Shown one piece after another: positions 8,149 through 16,856 of a stretch of 25,213 bases of DNA. The position numbers and the translations under genes are program-made. Each line of letters opens with the position of its first letter. The stretch's first letter is position 1. Source of the stretch: an uncultured Oscillospiraceae bacterium (GTDB lineage Bacteria; Bacillota_A; Clostridia; Oscillospirales; Acutalibacteraceae); the NCBI GenBank assembly GCA_910589395.1, contig CAJUTL010000020.1:1-25213 (forward strand). Direction: 5' to 3'. Below the pieces are notes generated by a model, which saw only the letters and a list, made by a program, of their open reading frames with translations, had not been told where the DNA came from and ran no database searches.

Positions 8149-11100
8149 ATGGCTTTTGCGCATCTGCATCTGCATACGGAATACAGCCTTTTGGACGGCG
8201 CCTGCCGGATCGAGCGGCTGCTGGATAAGGTTCAGGAGCTGGGCCAGACCTCGGTGGCCATCACCGACCATGGCTGCATGTACGGTGTGATCGAGTTTTA
8301 CAAGGCGGCGAAAAAGCGGGGCATCAAGCCCGTTTTAGGCTGCGAGGTCTACGTGGCCAAGCGCACCCGGTTTGACAGAGTGCACGAGCTGGACAGCGAA
8401 AACCGCCATCTGGTGCTGCTTTGTGAAAATGAAGCGGGCTACCGCAATCTGATCGCCATGGTATCGAAAAGCTGGACGGAGGGTTTTTATAACCGGCCCC
8501 GGGTGGACTTTGAGCTGCTGGAGCAGCACCATGAGGGTCTGATCGCCCTGTCCGCCTGCCTTGCCGGAGAAATTCCCAAGGCTCTTTCCCGAAACGATTA
8601 TGCCGGGGCAAAGGAAGCCGCTTTGCGGTATCGGGAAATCTTCGGCCCGGAGAATTTCTTTTTGGAGATTCAGGATCATGGGCTGGAAAACCAGCATTAT
8701 GTAAACCTGCAGATCATTCGCCTTTCCAAAGAGACCGGGATTCCGCTGGTGGTGACTAACGATTGCCACTATATCGAAAAAGAGGACAGCGCCATGCACC
8801 ATGTCCTGATCTGCATTCAGACAGGGCGCACGGTGGAGGACGAGGATACGCTGGAGTTCGGCTCCGAGGAATTCTATGTGAAAAGCGAAGCAGAAATGCG
8901 GGCGCTTTTCCCGGAGCTGCCGGAGGCGGCGGACAATACCGCAAAGATCGCTGAGCGCTGCCGGGTGGAGATCGAATTCGGAAAAACAAAGCTGCCCAGA
9001 TTTGACCCTCCGGACGGCAGCGACAGCGAGAGCTTCTTCAAAAGCCTGTGCTTTGAGGGCCTTAAAAAACGGTACGGAGAGCAGCCGGAGCAGTCTCTTT
9101 TGGATCGTTTAAGCTATGAGATTAGCGTGATCTCGCAGATGGGTTATGTAAACTACTATCTTATCGTGTGGGATTTCATTCGCTACGCGAAAAGTGTGGG
9201 GATCCCCGTTGGGCCGGGCAGAGGCTCCGGCGCGGGAAGCCTTTGCGCCTACTGCGTGGGCATTACCAATGTAGACCCCATTCGCTATGGCCTGATCTTT
9301 GAGCGCTTTCTCAATGCCGAGCGGGTGAGCATGCCGGATTTTGATATCGATTTCAGCGATGAGCGCCGGGACGAGATCATTCAGTATGTGCTGGATCGGT
9401 ACGGTGCGGATCACGTGGCGCAGATCGTCACTTTCGGCACCATGGCCGCCAGAGGGGCCCTGCGGGACGTGGGCAGAGCCATGGCGATCCCCTATAACAA
9501 GGTGGATCAGGTGGCAAAGCAGGTGCCCATGGAGCTGGGCATCACGCTGGACGCGGCCCTGAAAAGCTCCCAGAGCTTCCGCGCGCAGTACGAAAGCGAC
9601 GAGCAGGTAAAGGCCCTGGTGGATATGGCCCGAAAGCTGGAGGGCATGCCCCGCCATGCCTCCACTCACGCGGCGGGGGTGCTGATCACAGACAGGCCCG
9701 TTACAGAATACGTGCCCCTGGCAAAAAACGACGATGTGGTAGTGACCCAGTTTACCATGACCGCCATTGAAGAGCTTGGCCTTTTGAAAATGGATTTTCT
9801 GGGCCTGAGAAACCTTTCTGTGATCGATAACGCCCAAAAGCTCATTCGCCGCCGGGAACCGGATTTTTCCATAGAAGCCATTCCCGAAGACGATGGGGAA
9901 ACCTTCCGTATGATGGCCCAGGCGGATTCGGTGGGGGTATTCCAGTTTGAATCCGGCGGCATGAAGCGTCTGCTTTCCCAGGCGGAGCCGGAAAGCATTG
10001 AAGACCTCATTGCCATTATTTCCCTGTACCGCCCCGGCCCCATGCAGTTTATTCCCATGTATATCGAAAACCGGAAACACCCTGACCGGGTGGTATACCG
10101 CCATGAAAAGCTGAAGCCAATTTTGGACGTGACCTATGGCTGTATCATTTACCAGGAGCAGGTCATGCAGATCTTCCGGGAGCTGGCAGGCTATTCTTTG
10201 GGACGGGCGGATATTGTACGCCGGGCCATGGCGAAGAAAAAGCGCGACGTGCTGGAAAAGGAACGGCAGATCTTTTTGCACGGGCAGCGGCGGGAGGATG
10301 GCTCCTGGGAGGTAGAGGGCTGCCTGAACCGGGGCGTGGATCAGAAAACGGCGGAAGAACTGTTCCGGGAGATCGAAAGCTTCGCTTCCTATGCCTTTAA
10401 TAAGTCTCATGCCGCGGCCTATGCGGTGGTGGCCTATCAAACCGCTTACCTGAAGCGCCACTATCCCAGAGAATATATGGCTTCCCTGTTATCCAGCGTA
10501 TTGGGCTGGGCGGGAAAGGTGGCGGAATATATGGAAGAATGCAAGCGCCTCAGGATCTCCGTGCTGCCGCCTCATGTCAACGAGAGCGATATGGGCTTTA
10601 CTGTGGCGGGAGAAACGATCCGCTACGGCCTGCTGGCGGTAAAAAACCTGGGCCGGGCGGTGATCCTGCGCATGGTGGAGGAACGCCGCCGGGGCGGCGC
10701 TTTTATCTCCTTTTATAACTTTTGCAAGCGCATGTCGGGAAAGGACCTGAACCGCAAGGCCATTGAAAGCCTGATCAAATGCGGTGCTTTGGACGGCCTG
10801 GGAAATAACCGCCGGGAAATGCTGCTTTCGGTAGAGTCCGTTTTGAATTCCCTGGAAACGGACAAGCGCCGGAATTTGGAGGGTCAGATGGGCCTTTTTG
10901 ATACGCCCGGCACGGAGGAGGGCGGAGAGCCCGCCCTGCAAAAGGCGGAGGAATTTTCTGTTGGCGATAAACTGGCCATGGAAAAAGAGGTGACCGGTAT
11001 GTACCTTTCCGGCCACCCCATGATGGATCACGCGGAGCTTTATGAAACGGGCCGGTATGCCAGAAGCGATGAGATTTTCCGCAGCAGCCAGGGAGATTCC

Positions 11101-11649
11101 GAACTGTACCGGGACGGGCAGCAGGTAACGCTTCTTGTCATGATCGCGGAAATGCGAAGGAAAAACACGAAAAACGGCGGGACCATGGCTTTTCTCACTC
11201 TGGAGGATATGTATGGCGCCATCACCGGGCTGGTGTTTCCAAAAACACTGGAAGGCTTTGCGGATCTTCTGGAGGGAGGAGCCGTGGTGGAGGTCTCCGG
11301 GCGGCTGAGCTTTACGGAAGATCAGGAGCCGGAGCTGATTTGCATGAAGTTCTCCAAACCGGGCCAGGGGGGAACGGAAGGAAACGGAAGAAGGCCCGCG
11401 GCACAGTCCGGGGGTTCCGGCAGGCCCGGGCTCTACCTGAAGCTGGATTCCAAGGAGGATCCGAGGTACAAAAAAGCTATGGAATATCTGGCCATTTTCG
11501 ATGAGGGCAGAACAGACGTGTACCTGTTTTTCCGGGACTCTCAAAAGTTGATGAAGGCTCCCGCAAGATTTCGCGCAGAGCTCAATGATACGCTTCTTTT
11601 CGCTCTCGAAAAGCTTTTGGGAGAAGAAAATGTAGCGGTTAGAAATTAG
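8149..11649 (+). CDS. dnaE: DNA polymerase III subunit alpha (DnaE type)
   Basis: A 1166-aa replicative or lesion-tolerant polymerase of family C. The N-terminal PHP domain begins AHLHLHTEYS. The palm shows GPGRGSGAGS and the catalytic PDFDIDF at 396-402, with the third aspartate D549 in KMDFLGLRN. A tandem HhH/beta-binding region follows, and an OB fold with TLEDMYGAITGLVFP is near residues 1020-1050. The PHP metal ligands look complete (H7, H9, D40, H41, E66, H87, C137, D205, H207), which is compatible with an intrinsic metal-dependent 3'-5' exonuclease. Clostridia usually also carry PolC, which is not in this window. It is last in the hprK cluster; GGTG lies 8 bases before the ATG. Confidence 0.97.
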   Translation: MAFAHLHLHTEYSLLDGACRIERLLDKVQELGQTSVAITDHGCMYGVIEFYKAAKKRGIKPVLGCEVYVAKRTRFDRVHELDSENRHLVLLCENEAGYRNLIAMVSKSWTEGFYNRPRVDFELLEQHHEGLIALSACLAGEIPKALSRNDYAGAKEAALRYREIFGPENFFLEIQDHGLENQHYVNLQIIRLSKETGIPLVVTNDCHYIEKEDSAMHHVLICIQTGRTVEDEDTLEFGSEEFYVKSEAEMRALFPELPEAADNTAKIAERCRVEIEFGKTKLPRFDPPDGSDSESFFKSLCFEGLKKRYGEQPEQSLLDRLSYEISVISQMGYVNYYLIVWDFIRYAKSVGIPVGPGRGSGAGSLCAYCVGITNVDPIRYGLIFERFLNAERVSMPDFDIDFSDERRDEIIQYVLDRYGADHVAQIVTFGTMAARGALRDVGRAMAIPYNKVDQVAKQVPMELGITLDAALKSSQSFRAQYESDEQVKALVDMARKLEGMPRHASTHAAGVLITDRPVTEYVPLAKNDDVVVTQFTMTAIEELGLLKMDFLGLRNLSVIDNAQKLIRRREPDFSIEAIPEDDGETFRMMAQADSVGVFQFESGGMKRLLSQAEPESIEDLIAIISLYRPGPMQFIPMYIENRKHPDRVVYRHEKLKPILDVTYGCIIYQEQVMQIFRELAGYSLGRADIVRRAMAKKKRDVLEKERQIFLHGQRREDGSWEVEGCLNRGVDQKTAEELFREIESFASYAFNKSHAAAYAVVAYQTAYLKRHYPREYMASLLSSVLGWAGKVAEYMEECKRLRISVLPPHVNESDMGFTVAGETIRYGLLAVKNLGRAVILRMVEERRRGGAFISFYNFCKRMSGKDLNRKAIESLIKCGALDGLGNNRREMLLSVESVLNSLETDKRRNLEGQMGLFDTPGTEEGGEPALQKAEEFSVGDKLAMEKEVTGMYLSGHPMMDHAELYETGRYARSDEIFRSSQGDSELYRDGQQVTLLVMIAEMRRKNTKNGGTMAFLTLEDMYGAITGLVFPKTLEGFADLLEGGAVVEVSGRLSFTEDQEPELICMKFSKPGQGGTEGNGRRPAAQSGGSGRPGLYLKLDSKEDPRYKKAMEYLAIFDEGRTDVYLFFRDSQKLMKAPARFRAELNDTLLFALEKLLGEENVAVRN

Positions 11650-11679
11650 GTGTCAGTGGTTCACTGTCAAATCAGGTCA

Positions 11680-11703
11680 AAAAGCCGGTGCTTTTACTCT
11701 ATT
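11680..11703 (+). terminator. Weak candidate terminator after dnaE
   Basis: A 6-bp stem AAAAGC/GCTTTT with a CGGT loop is followed by a broken T-rich stretch. Just upstream, at 11651-11669, is another imperfect hairpin (CAGTG/CACTG). Both are weak, but they separate dnaE from the strong pfkA promoter. Confidence 0.3.
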
Positions 11704-11738
11704 TTAAAAGCTTTAGCGAAAATCTTTCCGGGAACCTC

Positions 11739-11766
11739 TTGATAAATTTCTTTCTTTTGCTATAAT
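11739..11766 (+). promoter_or_regulatory. Promoter of pfkA
   Basis: TTGATA (11739-11744) and a perfect TATAAT (11761-11766) are separated by 16 bases. The start would be about 75 bases upstream of the pfkA ATG. Confidence 0.85.
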
Positions 11767-11847
11767 ATTCTAGAAACATATATTGTAGAGTCAAGGGTCA
11801 GCAGTGGCGACAGGCTCTGCGGGATCGAAACAGACGGAGGAAAACAT

Positions 11848-12816
11848 ATGGGTGCGAAAAGTATTGCAGTTCTGACCAGCGGGGGAGACGCCCCCGGCAT
11901 GAATGCGGCGGTACGCGCTGTGGTTCGCTCTGCCATCTCCTTCGGCATGAAGGTATATGGCGTAAAGCGCGGCTATAACGGTCTGCTTCATGGAGACGTT
12001 CAGGAAATGAGCCTGCGCAGCGTTTCCGATATCATGCAGCACGGTGGCACAGCCTTGTTTACAGCCCGCAGCCCGGAATTCAACACGCCGGAGGGCGTGA
12101 AAAAGGCGGCGGATATGTGCAAAAGCCTGGGAATAGACGGCGTGGTGGTCATCGGCGGAGACGGCTCCTTCCGGGGGGCGCGAGACCTGACAAACGCCGG
12201 GGTGCTTTGCATCGGCGTACCCGGCACCATTGATAACGACATTGCCTGCACGGATTACACCATTGGCTATGACACCGCTTTGAATACCGCCATGGATATG
12301 ATCGATCGAATCCGGGACACCACGGAGTCTCACGACCGCTGCAGCGTGGTGGAAGTTATGGGCCGCCGTTGCGGGGATATCGCTTTGCATACCGGCATTG
12401 CGGTAGGGGCCATCGCAACCCTGGTGCCGGAGGTTCCCTATGATTTTGAAGAGGACGTGATCGCCCGTATCCGTATGGCGCAGGGTACCGGAAAGCGTCA
12501 CTTCATCGTGGTAGTGGCCGAGGGCGTGGGCCACACCCAGGAGCTTGCGGAAAAGATCCAGGCCGCCACCGGCATCGAAAGCCGCGCCACGATCCTGGGC
12601 CATGTGCAGCGGGGCGGTTCGCCCACCCTGCGGGATCGCGTGGTTGCCAGCCGCATGGGCTATCATGCGGTGGAGTTGCTGGAAAAGGGCCTGGGGAACC
12701 GGGTGGTCGCCATGAAGGGCGAGCAGATCGTGGATTTTGATATCACGGAAGCTCTGGAAATGCCCCGCGTCTTTGATGAAACGCTGTATCGCATTTCCGC
12801 AAAGCTTTCTATTTGA
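11848..12816 (+). CDS. pfkA: ATP-dependent 6-phosphofructokinase
   Basis: A 322-aa group I phosphofructokinase. It phosphorylates fructose-6-phosphate to fructose-1,6-bisphosphate, the committing step of glycolysis. Visible are the ATP-binding GGDAPGMNAAVR (12-23) and IGGDGS (102-107; the Gly after GGD is typical of ATP rather than PPi enzymes), the catalytic TIDND (127-131, base D129), and MGRRCGDIALHTGIA for sugar-phosphate binding. GGAGG lies 7 bases before the ATG. It has its own promoter and leads a group with the HD hydrolase and tex, with a hairpin after its stop. Confidence 0.97.
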   Translation: MGAKSIAVLTSGGDAPGMNAAVRAVVRSAISFGMKVYGVKRGYNGLLHGDVQEMSLRSVSDIMQHGGTALFTARSPEFNTPEGVKKAADMCKSLGIDGVVVIGGDGSFRGARDLTNAGVLCIGVPGTIDNDIACTDYTIGYDTALNTAMDMIDRIRDTTESHDRCSVVEVMGRRCGDIALHTGIAVGAIATLVPEVPYDFEEDVIARIRMAQGTGKRHFIVVVAEGVGHTQELAEKIQAATGIESRATILGHVQRGGSPTLRDRVVASRMGYHAVELLEKGLGNRVVAMKGEQIVDFDITEALEMPRVFDETLYRISAKLSI

Positions 12817-12843
12817 GAAGGCCAGGAAGCAAAACATGGATTT

Positions 12844-12880
12844 CCCCTGCGGTTCCTCCGGGAACGGCGGGGGTTTCTGT
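12844..12880 (+). terminator. GC-rich hairpin between pfkA and the HD hydrolase (terminator/attenuator)
   Basis: Bases 12844-12856 pair with 12861-12873 (12 of 13 positions, including one G-U) around a TCCG loop, followed by TTTCTGT. The T-run is short, so partial termination that lowers downstream expression relative to pfkA is more likely than a full stop. Confidence 0.45.
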
Positions 12881-12927
12881 ATCTGGCCAGAGGGCGCGGA
12901 TGGGAGCCGGAGTAAGGAGGACGCCTT

Positions 12928-14178
12928 ATGCAAAATGAATTGAAATATCATAAGCTGAGCCGGGAGCTTCAGGAAAAGATCCGCCGGGATCGGGCGGAGC
13001 ATTGGGAAAATCCCTTCCGTTTTCAGGAAGCAAACGCGGTCCGCCCCGGAGAGGAAAGAGACCGTTCTCCCTTGTGGCGCCCCGCCTTTGTGCGGGACAC
13101 GGAAAAGATTTTGCATCTGCCCATGTACAACCGTTACGCGGATAAAACTCAGGTGCTTTCCTTTTATGAAAACGACGATATCACCCGCCGGGGGCTTCAT
13201 GTACAGCTGGTTTCCCGAATCGCCAGAAACATCGGCTCCATGCTGGGGCTGAATCTGGATCTGATCGAAGCGATCTCCCTGGGCCACGACCTGGGGCATA
13301 CGCCCTTCGGCCATGCGGGGGAACGGTATTTGAGCGAGCTGATGCAGGAGTTCTGTGGGCGGTATTTTTTCCACAATGTACAAAGTGTGCGGGTGCTGGA
13401 CGCCATGTTTCAAAGGAAGCTGACTCTGCAAACTCTGGACGGCATTCTCTGCCACAACGGAGAATTCGAGCAGCAGGAATACCGTCCCCGGCCTCTTTCC
13501 GGCTTTGATGAGCTGAACGCCAGGGCGGAGGCCTGCCTTGCAGAGGGTGATAAGGCAGTGGAGCGGCTGGTGCCTTCCACCTTGGAGGCCTGCGTGGTGC
13601 GTATCTGTGATATGATCGCCTATTTGGGAAAGGACCGGCAGGACGCCCTGACCGCCCACATCATTGAGGGCTATTCCGGCTTTACCTCCCGGGAGATCGG
13701 CGATAAAAATGCCGCCATTATCAACAATATGTCGGTGGATCTAATCGAAAACAGCTACGGGAAGGATCACCTTCTGCTCAGCCCCGCCACCTATCGCGAT
13801 CTGAAGGCGGCAAAGAAGGAGAATTATGAAAGGATCTATCACAGCGAGGCCGTAAGCGGCGAGTACGAGCACACGGTGCGCCCCATGCTCCGGCAGGTGT
13901 TTGAACGGCTTTTGCGGGATATTCGGGAGGGGAACAAGGCCTCGCCTGTGTTCCGGCACCATATCGATTTTATTCGAAAGACCACCCGCTTTTATCGGGA
14001 TCAGGGGCAGCCGGACTACCTGGAGGAGAGGCCGGAGCAGATCGCAGCGGACTATATTGCCAGCATGACAGACAGCTATTTCCTGTCGCTGCACGCATTT
14101 TTATTCCCCCAAAGCAAGCTGAAAATCACTTACCATTCTTATTTTGAGGATCTGCAAGAACCTCCGAAAGGAATATGA
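12928..14178 (+). CDS. dgt: dGTP triphosphohydrolase-family HD-domain protein
   Basis: A 416-aa HD-superfamily hydrolase resembling deoxynucleoside triphosphate triphosphohydrolases, which split dNTPs to deoxynucleoside plus triphosphate and so limit dNTP pools. NRYADKTQVLSF and RRGLH match the family N-terminus. The metal ligands are visible: H91, the H120-D121 pair in LGHDLGHTPFGHAGE, and D228 in VRICDMIAYLGKD. Nucleotide preference and any regulatory site cannot be read from the sequence, so it may act on dNTPs other than dGTP. An ideal AAGGAGG precedes the ATG. tex starts 3 bases after its stop, so the two are co-transcribed. Confidence 0.85.
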   Translation: MQNELKYHKLSRELQEKIRRDRAEHWENPFRFQEANAVRPGEERDRSPLWRPAFVRDTEKILHLPMYNRYADKTQVLSFYENDDITRRGLHVQLVSRIARNIGSMLGLNLDLIEAISLGHDLGHTPFGHAGERYLSELMQEFCGRYFFHNVQSVRVLDAMFQRKLTLQTLDGILCHNGEFEQQEYRPRPLSGFDELNARAEACLAEGDKAVERLVPSTLEACVVRICDMIAYLGKDRQDALTAHIIEGYSGFTSREIGDKNAAIINNMSVDLIENSYGKDHLLLSPATYRDLKAAKKENYERIYHSEAVSGEYEHTVRPMLRQVFERLLRDIREGNKASPVFRHHIDFIRKTTRFYRDQGQPDYLEERPEQIAADYIASMTDSYFLSLHAFLFPQSKLKITYHSYFEDLQEPPKGI

Positions 14179-14181
14179 TTT

Positions 14182-16356
14182 ATGGATCAAATGATTTCTG
14201 TTTTAGCCAGTGAGCTGCATGTTCGCCCGGAGCATGCCCAGGCGGTGGTAGCACTGCTGGACGAGGGCAATACCGTTCCCTTTATCGCCCGGTATCGAAA
14301 AGAACAGCACGGCTCCATGGACGACCAAACCATTCGTATGCTGGCGGACCGCGTTCAGTACCTGCGGGGGCTGAACGCCAGGAAAGAAGAGATAAAGGCT
14401 TCCATCGGAGAACAGGGAAAGCTTACTCCGGAGCTGGAAAAGGCCATCGATTCCGCCGCTACGTTGACTGAAGCGGAGGATCTTTACCGTCCCTACCGCC
14501 CCAAGCGGAAAACCAGAGCCAGTGTGGCACGTGAAAAAGGGCTGGAGCCTCTGGCGGCAGCGATTTTCAGCGGAAAAGACGAGGGAGGCCACCCCCTGAA
14601 CTGGGAAGCGCTGGAGACACTTTCAAAAAATTATGTAAACTCGAAGAAGGGGATAGAAACCCCGGAAGAGGCGTTGCAGGGGGCGAAGGACATCATCGCC
14701 GAGGATCTGTCCGACGACGCGGGCCTTCGCAAGCTGCTGCGGGAAAGAATTCAGAAAAACGGCGCCCTTCGTTCCGTCGCCAACACCGAGGAGGATACGG
14801 TGTACCGGCTGTATTACGAGTTTGAAGAGCCCCTGCGCCGCCTGCAAAGCCATCAGATCCTGGCCATGGACCGGGGCGAGCGGGAGGGCATGCTGAAGGT
14901 ATCTGTGCGCCCGGGAGAGTGGGCTCCCGTCTCTGTGATTTTGGAGCATGCCTTTTCCCCCAGAAACCCCTTTCAGGAGCTTTTGCGGGAGGTAGCCGGG
15001 GACGCCTGGGACAGGCTGATTTTCCCCTCCCTGGAGCGGGAGATCCGAAACGGCCTGACAGACCGGGCGGACGAACAGGCCATTCACACCTTTGCCCTGA
15101 ATCTGCGGCCTCTGCTGATGCAGCCTCCGGTGAAGAACCGGGTGACGCTGGGCTTTGATCCCGCCTACCGTACCGGCTGTAAGCTGGCGGTGGTGGACGG
15201 CACAGGAAAGGTGCTGGAAACGGCGGTGATCTATCCCACCAAGCCCCACAACAAAACGGAGGAAGCGAAAAAGGTCCTTCGCAGGCTGTGCGATACCCAT
15301 CACATTACTTGCATCGCCATTGGAAACGGCACCGCCAGCCGGGAATCCGAGCTGTTTGTCAGCGAGTTCCTGAAGGAATACGGCGGGGAGATTTCCTATA
15401 TGGTGGTCAGCGAAGCCGGGGCCTCGGTGTATTCTGCCTCCAAGCTGGGAGCGGAGGAATTCCCGGATTACGATGTTTCCCTGCGCTCCGCCGTATCCAT
15501 TGCCCGGCGGCTTCAAGATCCCCTGGCGGAGCTCGTAAAGATCGATCCCAAGGCTATCGGCGTGGGCCAGTACCAGCACGACATGCCCCAGGCAAGGCTT
15601 TCCGAAGCCCTGGACGGCGTGGTGGAAGACTGTGTAAACGCCGTAGGCGTAGACCTGAATACCGCTTCGCCCTCCCTTCTGCGGCGCGTGGCAGGGATCA
15701 CTTCGACAGTGGCCAAAAATGTAACGGCGTACCGGGAGGAAAACGGCTCCTTTCAGACAAGGAAAGAGCTTTTGAAGGTCCCGAAGCTGGGGCCCAAGGC
15801 CTTCGAGCAGTGCGCGGGCTTTTTACGGGTGCCGGAAAGCAAAAATGTGCTGGATCATACCGCCGTTCACCCGGAATCCTATGAAGCGGCCAGGAAGCTC
15901 CTTTCCCTGTGCGGTTATGAGGAAAAAGACGTGGGAAGCCTTTCGGAGCTTTCCCGGCGTTTGACGGAATACGGGCCGGAAAAAGCGGCGGAGGCCTGCG
16001 GCGTGGGCCTTCCCACCCTGCGGGATATCGCCGGGGAACTGCAAAAGCCCGGGCGGGATCCCAGAGACGAGCTGCCCCCGCCCCTTTTGCGCACCGATGT
16101 GATGGAGCTTTCCGACCTGAAGCCTGGCATGAAGCTTCAGGGCACTGTGCGGAATGTAGTGGATTTCGGCGCGTTTGTGGATATCGGCGTGCATCAGGAC
16201 GGCCTGGTGCATATCTCTCAGATCACAAGCCGCTATATCCGCCATCCCTCTGAGGTGCTTTCTGTGGGAGATGTGGTGGAGGTCACCGTGCTGGAGCTGG
16301 ACGAGGCCAAAAAACGGATCTCTCTTACCATGAAGAACGCCGAACAGAAAACGTGA
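14182..16356 (+). CDS. tex: Tex-family transcription accessory / S1 RNA-binding protein
   Basis: A 724-aa multi-domain nucleic-acid-binding protein of full family length. An N-terminal helical region (FIARYRKEQHGSMDDQ) is followed by a YqgF RNase H-like domain from about 322 (GFDPAYRTGCKLAVVDG). Then come a helix-hairpin-helix pair (GVDLNTASPSLLRRVAGI, about 488-505) and a C-terminal S1 domain (LKPGMKLQGTVRNVVDFGAF, about 643-720). It is the bacterial relative of Spt6 and is linked to transcription and stress tolerance. The exact role here is inferred. AAAGGA precedes the ATG, close behind the dgt stop. No strong terminator is seen after it, only a poor stem running into TTTTTT at 16365-16370. 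Confidence 0.95.
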   Translation: MDQMISVLASELHVRPEHAQAVVALLDEGNTVPFIARYRKEQHGSMDDQTIRMLADRVQYLRGLNARKEEIKASIGEQGKLTPELEKAIDSAATLTEAEDLYRPYRPKRKTRASVAREKGLEPLAAAIFSGKDEGGHPLNWEALETLSKNYVNSKKGIETPEEALQGAKDIIAEDLSDDAGLRKLLRERIQKNGALRSVANTEEDTVYRLYYEFEEPLRRLQSHQILAMDRGEREGMLKVSVRPGEWAPVSVILEHAFSPRNPFQELLREVAGDAWDRLIFPSLEREIRNGLTDRADEQAIHTFALNLRPLLMQPPVKNRVTLGFDPAYRTGCKLAVVDGTGKVLETAVIYPTKPHNKTEEAKKVLRRLCDTHHITCIAIGNGTASRESELFVSEFLKEYGGEISYMVVSEAGASVYSASKLGAEEFPDYDVSLRSAVSIARRLQDPLAELVKIDPKAIGVGQYQHDMPQARLSEALDGVVEDCVNAVGVDLNTASPSLLRRVAGITSTVAKNVTAYREENGSFQTRKELLKVPKLGPKAFEQCAGFLRVPESKNVLDHTAVHPESYEAARKLLSLCGYEEKDVGSLSELSRRLTEYGPEKAAEACGVGLPTLRDIAGELQKPGRDPRDELPPPLLRTDVMELSDLKPGMKLQGTVRNVVDFGAFVDIGVHQDGLVHISQITSRYIRHPSEVLSVGDVVEVTVLELDEAKKRISLTMKNAEQKT

Positions 16357-16393
16357 CTTGGTGTTTTTTCGACAGATCCTCTGCTTCGTATCA

Positions 16394-16422
16394 TTGACAA
16401 AGCGTTTTTCCGGTAGTATACT
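16394..16422 (+). promoter_or_regulatory. Promoter of the SAM riboswitch-metK transcript
   Basis: Perfect TTGACA (16394-16399), 17-base spacer, then TATACT (16417-16422). Transcription should start about 25 bases before the riboswitch P1 stem. Confidence 0.9.
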
Positions 16423-16453
16423 ATACTCAGGAAATCATTGAAAACCGAATATC

Positions 16454-16582
16454 TCCTTATCAAGAGCGGCGGAGGGACAGGCCCTGTGATGCCCGGCAAC
16501 CTGCAAAAAGGTAACTGAAGTTACCTTCGGCAAGGTGCTAATTCCTGCGGGGATCCTACCCGGATCGTTCCGAAAGATGAGG
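16454..16582 (+). promoter_or_regulatory. SAM-I (S-box) riboswitch aptamer
   Basis: The class hallmark sequence is present: CTTATCAAGAG, then GGAGGGA, then GATGCCCGGCAACC, and later GGTGCTAATTCC. P1 forms between 16454-16460 (CCTTATC) and 16576-16582 (GATGAGG). The P3 hairpin is GGTAACTGAAGTTACC. SAM binding stabilises P1 and favours the terminator just downstream. This gives feedback repression of the SAM synthetase gene that follows. Confidence 0.97.
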
Positions 16583-16589
16583 CAATCAG

Positions 16590-16621
16590 CGAGCCCTCGT
16601 TTTTCGAGCGGCTCGTTTTTT
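16590..16621 (+). terminator. Intrinsic terminator of the SAM riboswitch
   Basis: CGAGCC (16590-16595) pairs with GGCTCG (16610-16615), with an inner TCG/CGA, followed by six T. It begins 7 bases after P1, as expected for the OFF-state terminator of an S-box. Confidence 0.93.
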
Positions 16622-16856
16622 ATACCGGCTACCGAGAAAAAAGGGGAATTCAGGTTCCTATCCTGGGGGTTGTTTGAAAATAGAGAAAATGCCGGATTTT
16701 TGTACAAGACGAGACGGTTTCAAAGCAGAACCCGCAAGACAGGCCGACGCCTGTCGAAGATTTCCAACGCTGAAATCCGTCCGCATTGGGCAAAAAAACG
16801 GTGTTTGCGATTTTTCAAACAAGCCCAAATATTGCATTGTGAAAGGAAGTAGTAAC

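Noticed and set aside
9109..10461. 450-codon minus-strand open frame inside dnaE
   Set aside because: It lies antisense to a strongly supported polymerase gene. The peptide has no recognisable motif and is rich in His/Gly/Leu as expected for a shadow frame in GC-rich DNA.
11791..13659. 622-codon minus-strand frame over pfkA and dgt
   Set aside because: Covers two well-supported plus-strand genes and has no motif; a codon-bias artefact.
16674..16856. N-terminal extension of MetK by 61 residues
   Set aside because: The family start MKLFTSESV with a good ribosome site at 16842-16849 fits ATG 16857. The upstream frame is leader sequence.
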